Source: [Phialemoniopsis] sp. UDSM-2020 (lineage: Eukaryota > Ascomycota > Sordariomycetes > Thyridiales > Thyridiaceae). From it: a DNA stretch of 64,000 nucleotides. The position numbers and the translations under genes are program-made. The stretch is from assembly GCA_018873225.1 (NCBI GenBank), contig JAEILZ010000007.1, forward strand, positions 3,162,001 through 3,226,000, in the 5' to 3' direction. This document shows positions 1-11,834 of the stretch, in pieces. How positions within the stretch are numbered: position 1 is the first letter of the stretch; each line of letters begins with the position of its first letter. A model generated the notes under the pieces. The model was not told where the DNA came from, did not search any database, and worked only from the letters and a program-made list of their open reading frames with translations.

Positions 1-1364
1 AAGTACAAATTTCGTGACCATACCGGATCGACGGCGTCAGTCAAGGCCCAGGTACCTATTGTCCGAGTCAACTGTCACAGAAACATGTCAGAGACAGTCT
101 TTGCTAATAAGCGGCGCAATGCAGTGAGTCTTGTTGTTGACTATAACGACTATATGATACTAATTGGGTTTAGTATTACTATCCGGTTCAGCCAGAGATC
201 GGTAATACGCCAGAGCAGCCACAGTTTGTCACACCAGCCAAAAACTCTGAGGCGAGGTTCGTGAATTCGTCAAGGATCGCAACAGTTTGGGTACCGCCAC
301 CAACCGACCATGCAAGCTGGAACTCGAGTGCCTATCTCAACATACAGTTCCCTACAAATGGCTCCTCAACAAGAGGCACAATCATGACGTGCTCTGTGGA
401 CGCACGGTGGGCGGCCGGAAACATTGTTGGTTCACTCCTGGGCTTCTGGAACGGCATACAGTACTACAACGCTACTGTCTACGACGAAGCGACCAAGATG
501 AACTACCCCGGTGAAGGGTACGAATTCCCTGCCTTTCAAGAGGTCACCTCCCGCAAAGTCCACCTAGACGAAAAGTGGCTTCAAGACGCGTTGCCCAAGC
601 TCAGCGACAGCAATGCGGCCTACACCACTCTCAGCTCGACCCTCGAAGCCCTAGGCTTTGCAGACGGCGCCGAGCCGCGGCCGAACTGGCGAGAGAAAGT
701 TACCCGCAACGTCGTCGAGGCCGCCGTCGCGGCGCTAGTGGCAGACGGCATGTCGCAGACAGGCTACGGCGAGAACGGCGGGTACAAGCTAGAAGCAGTG
801 CGCGACCTCCTCGATGGGAAGGGCATGCCCACCGCCCGTGACCAGCGGGATCTGCTCCTGTCCGGCGACCTGGACCTGCCGTTGCTGGCCAACATCACCA
901 GCGACGCCACGGATCCGGCGACTACGCGTCTGAGATGGGACATATTCATCGGTGGTCTGGCATATTCGGCTAACAGCGTGGCGTACTACCTCGCGCTGAC
1001 GGTCGTGTTTGCGCACACGCTGCTCGCGCTGACGCATACCGTGTGGTGCTTCTGGCTGCGGCGGACGTCGGGCGCGTGGTCTTCGCAGAGCGACATACTG
1101 GCATTTGCGATTAACAGCCAGCCTACTCCCGAGCTGGAAGGGACCTCGGGAGGGATCAAGACCCTGTCGAGCTTGGGCCTGCCGGTGCGTATTAGGGACG
1201 TCCGGACCCCGCCTCAGTCCTCGCAGAGCTCGGGGGTATCTCAGGTTACGCGTACTGCGTACACGTCGGGAGCGGATTACAATTCTCTGCAGCTGTTGGT
1301 TGGGCCGGATTATTTGGGTAATAGGGGCAGTGCTGCGAAGGTTGAGTTGAACTCCAAGTATTAA
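1..1364 (+). CDS. C-terminal part of a fungal membrane protein (5' partial)
   Basis: The gene enters from the left edge and ends at a TAA at 1362-1364. I read two exons: 1-123, open in frame 1, then an intron 124-173 (GTGAGT donor, TACTAAT branch, TTTAG acceptor), then 174-1364. The apparent start at 261 is a GTG inside exon 2, so it is not the real start. The C-terminal part has one clear hydrophobic stretch (VAYYLALTVVFAHTLL and following) and then a polar tail of about 100 residues. Several N-glycosylation-type NXS/T sites precede the hydrophobic segment, which fits an extracellular loop before a last transmembrane helix. Many fungal genomes have large multi-pass proteins of this shape with no known function; I cannot name it further. 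It is convergent with the ABC transporter. Confidence 0.7.
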
Positions 1365-1716
1365 GGTCGGGAAGGCTGCTGGCGTTTGGCGTACTATGAA
1401 GACAGACTGTAATTTGATAATTTAATTGATGAATGCATGATTGGAAGATCTATTCTATCTATTTCCAGAACAATGGTTTCGCGGGAAAAGACCAGATAGC
1501 ATGGGGTTGTGCTTTGTAGTTGATAAGCTGAACAAAAGTGTTGAATTAGTGCGAGTAAGACAAGAGAACATAAGGGTAAGCAAGGAAATATCGATATTAG
1601 GGCGTAGTGCCAGGTCGTCTCATCATCCTGCGGCTTTCAAGGGCCTTTGAAGAAGCCTCGCGGCGGTATTGAACCCGAAGTCCCATTGTCGGACTTGACG
1701 ACTATCAAATAACACG
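1365..1716. other. Convergent intergenic region
   Basis: This is the space between two convergent stop codons. It should hold both 3' UTRs. I see no coding signal or repeat. Confidence 0.6.
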
Positions 1717-4700
1717 TTAGTAGGAAATCCTGAGCATTTCACCAGGGGCTATGGTTGTGACTGACGTATATGTAAAGAAGAACAGCAGAAAGACGTTAAA
1801 GACACAGAAGCCGGCAAAGACCGCGCAGTTTCGCCATCGATCCTGGGCGTCTATGTGCATTGTGCGCAAAAAGGCAGCGGCAGTGTCGAATCTGCAATAC
1901 GCACACTCCTCCGGAGACGAAGCGTCCTCGGCGAGGAGATGACCGCCGGCCGTGCGCAAGAAGTCAGCCGCGTATTGTGCGCAGGTCTGTCCGGGAGGAG
2001 CCGTGAATCGGGTCGCATCCTCCATCGAGCAATGGACATCACGATTACGCAAAATTGATGCCAAGACACCGCCGATCCAATATGTGGTTGGGTTGATGTA
2101 GTAAAGCGAGTACTTTCATACTGCTGTCATGGAGCTGTATGGAATGATGACTCCGTTGAACAAGGAGAAGATGCCGAGCACAGTCGGAAGTGTCTGGAGC
2201 GTTTCAGTTAGAGCGCGAGCGAGCATGCGTGGAGATGGCGGATGGGAAGTTTCATTTGACTTACGTAGCTTATGACCATAAAATTTGGCGCCCAAGTACA
2301 GAACCATTGTCCGAAAGTGGTAATGTGGAAATAGTATAGAAGCGTCATGAGGAAGACGTATCCGGCCGTACTCGGGTCGCCAGGCATCCCGGCCGGGAAG
2401 TACCAGAGCAGGAAGTAGATCGCTGCGCTCAAGAGGACGAAGGGCACCTCTGCCACGATCTGCGCCGTACAAAAGGCAACCCATCCGTACGTACGTGCCG
2501 GGAGCTCTCGTGAGCGCCAAAGAGCCAAGTTGGAGTAGAACTTGGGCAGAACGCCGTTCACGACGGCCGCAGGTATGATGATCAGAACAAACACCGAGAA
2601 CATGGTCTGCTGCAGGCCAACAGGCGACCTGTCCCCGCCGATCTGCCAAAAGGTGAAGCCATTGGCGAGTCCGATGACCAGAGCGATAAAGACCTTGGCA
2701 TACGTGTAGGCTGGATCTCGCCAGTACTGCAGCAAAACTCTTTGAGAGAGCAGCCTAGTTTGGAGCCATGTAGATGCGTTGTATTCGCTTTGCCGTGGAG
2801 ATTTCGGAGGAGTCTCTACTCCGACTTGACTCTTTGGCGGCCGAAGACGATCGATTTGCGCGAGGAGGGCTTGGTGTTCCTTAGATCGCTCCCACTCGGC
2901 GGCCCAGTCGATCTTCTCGTCACCTGCTTCGGCGGCTGCCTCGAGCAGGATCTCCGCGGTGTTTTTGCCTGGAGGAATCCTGACGCGCCGATCTGATAGA
3001 TACTGGAGCACGGCACGGTCTCCCGGGCCCGTGGGACCATGATAAAAAGTCCTCCCGGCTGACGTGAGAGCGAGGATGGTGTCGAACTGTTCAAACAGTT
3101 CGGCACTAGGCTGGTGGATCGTACAAATGATCATGAGACCGGTCTGTGTGAGCTTTTTCAAGAAGTGCACGATGGATATGGCCGATTGGCTGTCCAGGCC
3201 TGTCGTAGGCTCATCTAGAAAGAGGATCCTTGATGGTCTGGCGACAAGTTCAACCGCGATGGTCGTTCGTTTGAGTAGTTCCATGCCTGCGCCGCGGTTA
3301 GAGAGTGATATCTACTAATTGCAAGAGGATACTTGACATTCTTACCCAGGCTGCCCATCAAAACGTCTTCTACGTTGCGTAGCTTCAGGACGTCGAGGAC
3401 TGTCTCCACGTAACCGACACGCTCAGCTTCAGACCCGCCCTTTTGTCGCAGGAGTGCGGCGAAGACTAAGGCTTCGCGCACTGTGGCGGTTCCGTCATGA
3501 TAGTCAAACTGCTCGCAGAAGGCCGTGTCTCTCCGGAAGAAGGCTTCAACGGGTTTCCCGTTGCAGAGAATGTCCCCGGTGACCCGCCCGGAGCTCTGTC
3601 GCTGGGCAAGAAGGTTGAGCAGCGTGGTCTTTCCGGCGCCTGAGGGCCCCATGAGAGCAACAAGGTTGCCGGGTCGCACAAGCCCCGAGACTTTCTGCAA
3701 CAATTCTCTGCTGGTGTTGCCCTGGCCAACCTCGAGTGACAGCCGGTCCCAAATGAACGTCGTGTCATCCGAGTTTGTCGAGACTAAGTCGTCCACACAG
3801 TTCACGGCCTCTACACTTTCTCCCGGGGCCTCCACGTCAGTCTGTCTTCTCGGTTTTGGACTCTTCGATCGCTTGCTCCGATACTTCAAGCCACGGTTGC
3901 GAGATTCCGAGAATTCGATAAATTCGGAAAAGATGGCAGTGATGCCGACGTAGGCTGCAGTGAGCGCAATGAGGATTGCGAAGTTCCGCCAAATGTGGGA
4001 AGGTTGGTATTGAAATGCCGCATTGAGGTAACTCTCTCCAGACACCTCGAGATTGTTGATGCCAGCCCCATTTAGTGCACAGCTCTGGAACCCAATAACG
4101 GCATTTGGACCGCGTGGCACAATAGAATCCAGGTCGCATGGCATGGTCCTGCCGCGGAATTCGTTACTGAACACCGCCTCGAAAGCGTAAGCAAAGGGGT
4201 CGACCCAGTGAATCTACAATCTGTCAGCGAGAGCGCACTCGGGCGCAAGTCAGGAGAGGACTGGGAGAGCTGCTGCTTCTCTTACCCAGCCAAACCAAGG
4301 GATTTCATCCACCAGTCTCTTTCTGGAGACCAGATATCCCGAGAAAATGATCTATCGCCGAGCTGTGTGAGTGGAAGACGACAAAGACATCGGCGAGGCT
4401 TGGACAAACCATCAAGTTCTGTGCCACACCACTGAATCGGATCGCGGTGTCTAGTGATGAAGAAACTGCCCCGAACATTCTGTACATGGCCGTCATGCAG
4501 AGGGAGGTAAGGAATACGAAGAGAAGGTAGGTGAAGAATTTGGCTGCTCCGAGATCGAGACTGGCGATGAAAAAGAAGATGATGCAAAGCAAGACTGAAG
4601 CCAAGGATACAACCAGTATGTCCGTGACGAACTTGCCAAATATAAAAGCCGATGGTCGATAAAAGGCGAAATTGTTCTGTCGTTGGACAATAGGACGCCC

Positions 4701-6221
4701 GGACAGGGCAATGTTGAGTTCGGGAAGCTGGACCCAACAGATAAAGAGGGTAGAGAAGAAAAGGCTGCCACCACGACTGAAAGCTCCAGACGTGTCGAGC
4801 CCCTGACCATAGAACAACGAGCCGACGACGAGAGCGTTGATGACCATGTTCCAAGCCTTGGTCATAGAAACGATAGGCTCGTTTCTCAGCAGTTGAATCT
4901 CTCGGGCCGCACAAGCCAGGACCTGCCGAGGGAAGGCGATTGTATATATCGATCCCTCCCCAACGAAGGCACCCTTTTGCTCTTGGACAACCTTCTTAAA
5001 GCATTCAGTCTCAGCGCATTGGCTGACAAGAGCTTTCTGCCGTTGATCCCGGATTTCCTTGATCGCTCTTTGATGATAACTGGACTCTCTGAAAGCTGCC
5101 TCGAGTGACTTTGCGTCATGTGGCACCAGTTCTTCGAAGCCAGCCTGAACACGGCGTGTCAGCGGATGTGTAACAGACGTGAGAAAGTCGGCGGTCGTTG
5201 TCTGGGGCGGACAGGAGAATCCCATGTCAAGAAAATATCTGCGGTGACCACCAATGTCAGCTTGACGATCGGCCTCTTTGTAAGATGGATCGGGAAAGTG
5301 TTATGATTAACTGTTTTGCCTCGAATGCCGGGCCGAAGAACACACAGCGACCCTCGGCGATCAACAAGACTATGTCCATAAGATCGAAGATGGCGTCTCC
5401 TACTTGGTAGAGAGTTACAATGGTTGTGCGCTTTCCCGAGTCGGTTATCTTTCGAAGACATGTGGCGTATTCGAAAGCGCTTGTGCTGTCCAAGCCCCGG
5501 GTTGAATTGTCCCAGCAACTCAGAGCTGGGTCGGCAGCTAAGATCTCGGCAATCGACACCTATATGTTCATACTCAATGTCAGCCACGGAGATACACTTT
5601 AAACCTTGCTCGGGAAGGAAGCTGATTGACCCATACCCTCTTTCGTTCGCCGCCGCTGATCCCCCGAACATATGCGTCGCCAATACGTGTGTCCTTCACT
5701 TTGTCCAGCCGGAGTGTCTTCAGGATCTCTGAGGCTCTCTCGCCGAGTGCAGCAGACAGCGACGAATGCCCATTCTTGCATCCGAGAGCAAACATGACTG
5801 TGTCCCAGACCGAGAGATATGGAAAATGGATGTCTTCCTCGGGGCAGTACGTAACCTCGCCTCGGTAGTGTTTCCGTTGCTCCGAGGTAGAGATACAGCC
5901 ATAGCTTACGTGGCCCGCGACCGAATCGAAGCCCTGGCGCTGGTTGGCGATGGCCTTCAAGAAGGTGGTGCACCCCGATTCCGGTCTCCCCAAGACCAGG
6001 AGCATCTCTCCGCCGTTGAGGCTGCCGGAAAACTCGTGTAGAATCGTCTTTGTCGCCGCGGGTGGTGAAAACTCGACAGAGTCCCTCACAAACCGATAGA
6101 AACCGACACCAAAAGTCGATACAACCGCATCCAAGAAGGATTTAGCGGGCTCATGATCTTGAGTCTTTACACTGACGGACAGGCCTTCCCAGGAGACGCC
6201 TGTGCCTAGTTTATTGCTCAT
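1717..6221 (-). CDS. PDR-type (ABCG full-size) ABC transporter, interrupted by an in-frame TGA
   Basis: Full-size (NBD-TMD)x2 drug efflux pump of the plasma membrane. Exons: 6221-5637, 5559-5312, 5238-4410, 4351-4286, 4213-3346, 3286-2265, 2193-1717. All junctions keep phase. NBD1 has the PDR-style Walker A GRPESGCTT (residues 78-86), signature ISGGERKR (188-195) and degenerate Walker B followed by STRGLDSTSA. NBD2 has a canonical Walker A GPSGAGKTT (about 765-773), ELLKRTTIAVEL at the signature position and ILFLDEPTTGLDSQSA. The N-terminus before NBD1 is shorter than usual for PDR pumps. The frame would give about 1364 residues, but codon 1232 (2118-2116) is TGA, where the family has Trp (xWKYxLYYINP); the same frame then runs on, conserved, for 132 codons to TAA. 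The truncated product keeps both NBDs but loses the last extracellular loop and final helix. I see no splice pair that removes the TGA. Probably a broken or strain-variable pump. Confidence 0.85.
2116..2118 (-). other. Premature in-frame TGA at a conserved Trp codon
   Basis: The coding strand reads GCA GTA TGA AAG TAC TCG. Upstream frame: LFNGVIIPYSSMTAV. Downstream same frame: KYSLYYINPTTYWIGGV. A single G-to-A change from TGG explains it. The C on the opposite strand is followed by C, not A, so it is not the preferred RIP context. Confidence 0.85.
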
Positions 6222-7043
6222 CTTCAACCTGCCTTCGAGAGAAGAAGGGCGACACACGCTCGTGATGGTACACGGTTGACTGATGAATGTCTGACATGAC
6301 AAGAATTCAGAAATTGCGATATCATACAAAAGAATTGTACGGCTTTTTGCCAGCTTTAAGGGGTCGGAATTTCCGAATAGTGGCAGAGTTTTTGCGGAGT
6401 GGGCTGGTCAATGCAAAGTCTCCGACAGAAACCCAAAGTCTCCGAGATGATTGTTTGTGGGCTCTAATGGGTCCGCATTGAAAAAATGTGATCAAATTCT
6501 GTTTCCTTCTCTTTCTTGAAATGCTGCCTTGCAGCACCGTCCTGCGAGTGCCGCAGCCTTGTGTGCCCATGGGTCTGGCGAGTACATATCGTTCTCAATT
6601 CGAAGCATCTCTCGAAAGCTCATTGCATTCGTTCCTAGAGCAGAACAACATCGACTGAGAGCCCTGAATGTAGTCAAGCAGCTAGGTACTATAGGTGCTA
6701 AGTCCTTGTTCATTTGGAGTTCAGAAGTGGCGGTGTGTTTCGTTGCGTCTAGATGATTGGGCTGTTAGGCAAAGGTGCGCGCACCACATTGCATGAGCCC
6801 AAGGCGTTCCGTCAGGCAAACCAGCTGTGCGCCCGCATGTTTGTGGCTGCGCAACCCTCATCATTGTTTCCTCTCGTAATATCTTTCGTGACGCCATAGA
6901 CTACCTCGTCTTCGTAGCTCGAAAGTTCAGCATAACCACAGAATACACGTCAGACACATCTATTACCCCTACTCTCCTGATCAGGCTACCTCTAGCTAAC
7001 ATATGTAAAGCATCACCTGAGATATCTTAAGGCTGATCCAACT
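6222..7043. promoter_or_regulatory. Divergent promoter region
   Basis: It separates the start codons of the ABC transporter (minus) and the 715-aa protein (plus), so both promoters and 5' UTRs should lie here. Only short, non-conserved reading frames occur. I recognise no specific binding site. Confidence 0.5.
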
Positions 7044-9191
7044 ATGGCTTGTCAGATAACATGGAATCTGGACCACACGTCCACTTCAGTGTTTGGGTTG
7101 GCAAAGGGCGTTGTGCGCGCGGCAACTACAGATAATGTTCAGCCGCTCGCGATTCTAGCATGCGAACAATTCGGTAACACTCTCGTTATGGGCTCGGATA
7201 CACTTCGGAAAATCGAGCATTCAGTTGTACCAACCCCGGAGTCCGCAGTATTCGCTTTTCTGAAAGCTACCGTCGGATATAGCTCCAATGACTCGGCTTC
7301 CTATCTCGGGAGGAATACCGCAGGCTTGCACTTTCTCGGATTGGCGACCGCTCTCATCACAACAACAGACCTTTCCAAAGCAGGGAACACCTTGCATGGA
7401 ATGCTAGCCAGTACCGCCCAGGACAAGACGATGTTGCCAACCCCACGGCAAGTGAGAGATCTCCTCGCAAGTCTAGAAGCTAGGTGCCACCGGGCTGGGT
7501 TCGCGGACATTGTCGCGGGGTGGTATTTACTGCTCAATGGACTGATGAAGACGCCATACAGTGGTGATATCTGCGCGCCGAGTGGCAAAGCCTTGATAAA
7601 CTTGGTTGACGCATTTCGTCAGCTGGTCCGCCATGGCGCTGATATCACCAATGTCGTCGTGAGAACAGGGCCTAAATGCGCAGCATGGACCATTGGCTTC
7701 ATCAAATGGTGTCTGGACCTGAACCCTTCTGTGGTACATGAGAGCAGTGAAGCGCCCCTTTTCAAGCAGCCTGAAGCTCGAATACTCGTCGTCATTGCAG
7801 GCGCCCAGACTGACAATGAATTCTCGGTCACCCTTCAATCGGCCATACGTGGGCCATCTGAGCTCATTGTCCCTTGTGTTCCAGAAATATCTCCTGGAAT
7901 GGTCAATCTCGATACATATGGTCAGATCATCTTAGCACGCTGCGGCTTCCCCGAGGAGAGCGCTATGGGTAGTGCATTTCATGAGGCTGTCCCGCATGCC
8001 CTGTACCGGATTATGAGGAAGCTCTACCAAGGCCACGCTCATTGCCAGGTCACTGCAAATGGAGCCATACTGTCTTCTTATCCCGCATCTTCGGTCAAAC
8101 TCCTCCCAATTAGAGGACAAAGCGCAGTCTCGCATACGTATAAGCTTTTGTTCCGGCACAGACTGGATTTATCGTCCGCTCGAGAGAATGTCAACATTTC
8201 TAATCTACCCAAGGTGAGGGCAACTCTGAAGAAACAACCCGCGTGCTACCAGCCCCATTACCACTCAAACAAGACCGAGGAACGCATGTGTAACGAAGAA
8301 TTCTTCTACAAAAGGCTCAGCTTCATTGTTGCAGAAGTGCTGGCCCTGTCACTGGTCGACTGCCCCGATCTCTTGCGAGTCTCGGCCCGCACTGGGGGCA
8401 ACATGGAGATAACAAGCAAGCTTTGGGCGGATATCGAGTACGAGTTATATCGCCCAGGTAATGTCACGGATATGCGAGCTACAGACCTTCTGCCACGCCT
8501 CTCAGAGATCCTGGAAAATGACAGTTTGAAATTCGAAGGTTTCCAATGGTTCATGATGTCGTGTTCCAAGGGGCAGACCATATGGCCTGCAATATACGAG
8601 ACTCTCTCGTACAACAAAGAAGGATATCTTTCGCTCTCCTGGCACCCCGGGCTACTGGGCTACAACGGCCAGACGTATGATTTTGCGCATGCCCAATGGG
8701 AGTCAAAGAGTTGGAAGGACAAGGACCCGATAACCGGTGTCTGCACGGATGAAGTCAGGGGTCCCTGTAATCTCCTACCAACGGTACGGATGCAATGGGT
8801 AGTCTTCACCGTCGAGGACGCTCTGTACGCTGTCGTGAATTTCCACGGAAGCTCCAGCGATAGTTTTCTCTGCACGGGAGTGTCACTTGGCAACGTTTTC
8901 CGGAGCCTCGCGGGCGCAATACTGGTGGCAAAATGCCCACATGACAAGGATGCTGGTCTGGATGTTTCCTATCCCGGCCTAAAGTTCACAGGGCCCCTAC
9001 ACCCGCACGATAAAATGGCAGAAATCAGTGTAGTAGCTGTGGATGGCAATGACGGTTTGAGAGTCTTGGCTCTCAGTAGACTCTACGAAAATGATCCCGG
9101 TGACCTTCCTGTGGTCCTACGCAACAGAGCCTGCTTGGCCTGCTGCTTGAACCTGTGTGAAGAGACCGGGTCTCGGGTGATCATTCTATGA
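7044..9191 (+). CDS. Unrecognised 715-aa fungal protein
   Basis: A single uninterrupted ORF from an ATG (MACQITWNLDHTS) to TGA. Its length and lack of introns support a real gene. I see no signal peptide, no convincing transmembrane helix and no nucleotide-binding or catalytic motif that I can name. The N-terminal third looks globular and mixed in composition; the C-terminal third is rich in aromatic residues (for example WHPGLLGYNGQTYDFAHAQW). The style resembles lineage-restricted proteins that lie near HET and NACHT genes in filamentous fungi, but that is context only. It is divergent from the ABC transporter. Function unknown. Confidence 0.75.
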   Translation: MACQITWNLDHTSTSVFGLAKGVVRAATTDNVQPLAILACEQFGNTLVMGSDTLRKIEHSVVPTPESAVFAFLKATVGYSSNDSASYLGRNTAGLHFLGLATALITTTDLSKAGNTLHGMLASTAQDKTMLPTPRQVRDLLASLEARCHRAGFADIVAGWYLLLNGLMKTPYSGDICAPSGKALINLVDAFRQLVRHGADITNVVVRTGPKCAAWTIGFIKWCLDLNPSVVHESSEAPLFKQPEARILVVIAGAQTDNEFSVTLQSAIRGPSELIVPCVPEISPGMVNLDTYGQIILARCGFPEESAMGSAFHEAVPHALYRIMRKLYQGHAHCQVTANGAILSSYPASSVKLLPIRGQSAVSHTYKLLFRHRLDLSSARENVNISNLPKVRATLKKQPACYQPHYHSNKTEERMCNEEFFYKRLSFIVAEVLALSLVDCPDLLRVSARTGGNMEITSKLWADIEYELYRPGNVTDMRATDLLPRLSEILENDSLKFEGFQWFMMSCSKGQTIWPAIYETLSYNKEGYLSLSWHPGLLGYNGQTYDFAHAQWESKSWKDKDPITGVCTDEVRGPCNLLPTVRMQWVVFTVEDALYAVVNFHGSSSDSFLCTGVSLGNVFRSLAGAILVAKCPHDKDAGLDVSYPGLKFTGPLHPHDKMAEISVVAVDGNDGLRVLALSRLYENDPGDLPVVLRNRACLACCLNLCEETGSRVIIL

Positions 9192-9598
9192 AGGCTCAAG
9201 CTCTTTCGGGCGAGGATATCGACGCGCAAATGGGGACCAAGTCTGTGTTTGACTAAAGAAGGAAGCGAGACAATTTTCCTTGCCTCACAGAGCTTCAGAG
9301 TTCCCATACACATCCATGCCTCTAGTGCGCCGACGAAAATCGGGCTCGCTCAGACAAATGAATCTTCTCTTTCATGGAGATTTCCCTGAGGAGCTGTCAA
9401 AGCACGCAACAAAGAGACTTCAACCTCGTGAAACTATCATCTGGTCTCAAGCCGGGCAAGTACAACCGACGGACATATCAATCTATTCCCAAAACTAGTC
9501 TTACAAGCATGTCGGTCGCAAGCTCATACCGAAGATCTTCTTTAAGCTTTCAGACAAGTCCACTTGATGCCATGCGACACAAGTATCCGTTGCTGCGA
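9192..9598. other. Convergent intergenic region
   Basis: It lies between the stop codons of the 715-aa gene (plus) and the small surface protein gene (minus). Only 3' UTR sequence is expected. Nothing else seen. Confidence 0.5.
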
Positions 9599-10473
9599 TC
9601 ACCGCCCTCTTGGGCACCGCCAAGCCAGGAACGCAACTAGAAGCGCCGGTATCCCAACACCGAGAGAACATGCTATGCCGACCTTGGCGTCGCGCGACAG
9701 CCCCGAGTCACTACCGGAGTCTGCATCGCCCTTTTTGGTGTCCGATCCACTAATCGAAGTCGTGCGGGCTGGGTTGGTTGTCGTGCATCCCGGTGCCGTT
9801 GTGCCCACTGCATCCTGGTCAGCTCGTTCAAACCCACCAGCTGTACTCCAGAAGTCTGTCATCCTGGGCATGAGATACGTACATGTATTGTCGAGTGTGA
9901 AAGAGGCAGTACGTTCTGAGAGGGCACAGTAATACTGGTAGAGAGTGCTCTGGCCCTTGTCGACGTCAAACTTATTGACACCGCACATGGTATAACTCGA
10001 GGAACTTGCCGCTTTGTCAGTATTTCTTCACCAGGGAGCAAAGACTGGGGACACAGTACCAGCTATGCGAAATGGCAGCAGGGCCCTGCAATGTTCCGCT
10101 GGAGCATGTGGTATAGTAATACCACTTCGTCCGACCCGGGTCCTGGCAGGCCGCATATTGACCATTCGTGGCGAACACTAGGCCCTGATCGCAGTAGAGG
10201 GCTTTCACGCACCTTGGTTAAGGATCGATCCAACATTGACTTCTCACAAGAGCCGGGGGTTGGATTCTCACCGGAACTACTGTAGCACCCGCGAAAGTCT
10301 GGCGGCAGCACCGCACGAGTTGTGGGCTGCGTCCTCGCAGCACTAGAAGCGATAGAGCTTGTGCTGAATGCCGTCGGCGCGGGGGTAAGCGCCGCAGCAG
10401 AGATCAGAGAAGGGAGAGAATACAGGAATATTATGAGAATGAGTGATATCGAAGAATCAATCATTCTCGTCAT
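9599..10473 (-). CDS. Small cysteine-rich secreted or single-pass surface protein
   Basis: Exons 10473-10272, 10201-10060 and 10004-9599 give about 249 residues. Intron 1 (10271-10202) has a GTGAGA donor; intron 2 (10059-10005) has GTACTG, a TACTGAC branch and a GGCAAG acceptor. The phase closes to give HSCSSSYTMCGVNKF. The protein starts with a hydrophobic signal peptide (ISLILIIFLYSLPSLISAAA), continues with a Thr/Ser/Ala linker and about ten cysteines in the middle, then a Ser/Gly/Asp-rich stretch and one C-terminal transmembrane helix (VGIACSLGVGIPALLVAFLAW) with a very short basic tail. This is the type I layout of fungal surface sensors and mucin-like proteins, but no WSC or CFEM domain is evident. 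The intron 1 acceptor is the least certain junction. Confidence 0.65.
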
Positions 10474-11434
10474 GGATTGCTAGAACAAACAATGACCTAA
10501 AAAAGAGGTGGTTCACCCTTTTCAAGTGTACTACTCACTGCACAGGCGGTACCATATATTTACTTGCGTCCATGGCTGCCGGCGCCTACCAAACTCAATG
10601 ACAAAGCAGCCCCGTAGACCTCATCCACTGCCTGGTGCGGGTTGCCGCTGAATCCTTGCCATTGTGGCCGTACAAGCTTTCAACCAGCGAATAGACAGTC
10701 CGAGTATAAAACAAATCATACGAAGCCACCCCCAACATAGGTTTGTGCATACTTGGCATAGCAGGCACAACACGGAGGTTCCTGACGGGGCTGAAAGGAG
10801 GGTCTCACGGACCTGTTTTCCGTATCCATCGGTGCTGTTGTGGCCCTGCCAGTAATGCTACCTCAGCCCCGCCCTAAGGTAAGACCCCTGTCTGTGTATG
10901 CAGTTGGAGACACTCCGCCACCCACTTCGTGGCATTGGCGGCGATGTCCAACACATGCTTACCCCATTGATTTGAGTCACATTCACTCACAAGGCTCACA
11001 AGAAAGGCTTGTTGCTTCGTATGCCGACCCATTTTCGTTTTGGGCAAAAGTCAACGAGGCTGCATCTGCCGGAGTTGTGAGTCCGCGGCGGAGGAAGAGG
11101 CTACCCAAGTTGCCCCACCTACAGAACGATAAACATAGAGGCCCCGTCCATCAGTTCAAGTCCGGAGTAGTTTGGTATGTACGGAGTGTCTAGTCTACAA
11201 CTAATCGGGCGGCATTTTGACACCGTGATTGACGGTGTGTAACCATGCTCTAGGAAGGCGGTGAAGACGAGCCGCCCCGAACGCGCGAAACACGCCATGA
11301 CGTCGCGTCTCCAGCGCGCCAGGGGCCAGACCCGCACCTGAGAACCCCTAAACCCCGGATTGAATATCTGTTGAACTCTACAATTGTAATTTATCAAGGC
11401 TTTGCTGAGTGTATAACACTGAAAATCAAGCATA
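10474..11434. other. Intergenic region with divergent promoters
   Basis: This space lies between the start codons of the surface-protein gene (minus) and the small repeat protein (plus). A 117-codon frame at 10840-11193 has no recognisable features and I do not call it. Confidence 0.45.
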
Positions 11435-11834
11435 ATGCCGCCGATACGGACCAAGCAGCACGGCAAGATTACGACTTACTTTAACCCACTTGGACCACGG
11501 CCTGCGAACACCGCCCCAAGGACTCAAAACTCCTCGACCGCGCAGGCTCCAGTCAAGGTCGAAGCTCCGGTTAAGGCCAAAGCTCCACTTAAGACTGAAG
11601 CTCCAGTCAAGGCCGAACCTGCAGCCCAACCTAAAGCCCCAGTCAAAATTGATAACAAGAGGCCGTTCCTCAAAAAAACCGTCCAAGGGTGAGAAGGAAG
11701 CATACTTTGGGAGCAGCGCTCGTGATTGGGATGGCCAGTGGTACCAACACGTTGGGACGGCGACCAGGACCATTTCCTTCGGCTCCGCGTTCGAGTTGAC
11801 TGATATCAAGACATCACTAGCGCGAGCGGAATAA
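11435..11834 (+). pseudogene. Small Ala/Pro/Lys-repeat protein with a frameshift at an A7 run
   Basis: The ATG at 11435 opens a frame of 85 codons that ends at TGA just after a run of seven A (11672-11678). Shifting by one base at the run continues into an open frame to 11834 with ordinary protein composition (EKEAYFGSSARDWDGQWYQ). The two parts together give about 132 residues. The N-terminus MPPIRTKQHGKITTYFNP resembles a PCNA-interacting (PIP) box, with His instead of Gln at position 1 and Ile, Tyr, Phe at the hydrophobic positions. The middle is six degenerate hexapeptide repeats (APVKxE type). Either the base count at the homopolymer is a sequencing error, or the allele is broken, or the product really is the short one. 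No family recognised. Confidence 0.5.
11546..11653 (+). repeat. 18-bp coding minisatellite, six degenerate units
   Basis: Units begin at 11546, 11564, 11582, 11600, 11618 and 11636. The consensus is close to GCTCCAGTCAAGGCCGAA and encodes Ala-Pro-Val-Lys-x-Glu. Units 1 and 4 differ at a single base; unit 5 is the most diverged. Confidence 0.85.

Noticed and set aside
2101..2130. Intron starting at GTATGA that would remove the TGA of the ABC transporter
   Set aside because: The next AGs give either a 9-nt intron or loss of the conserved YYINPTTYWIGG segment; neither is plausible.
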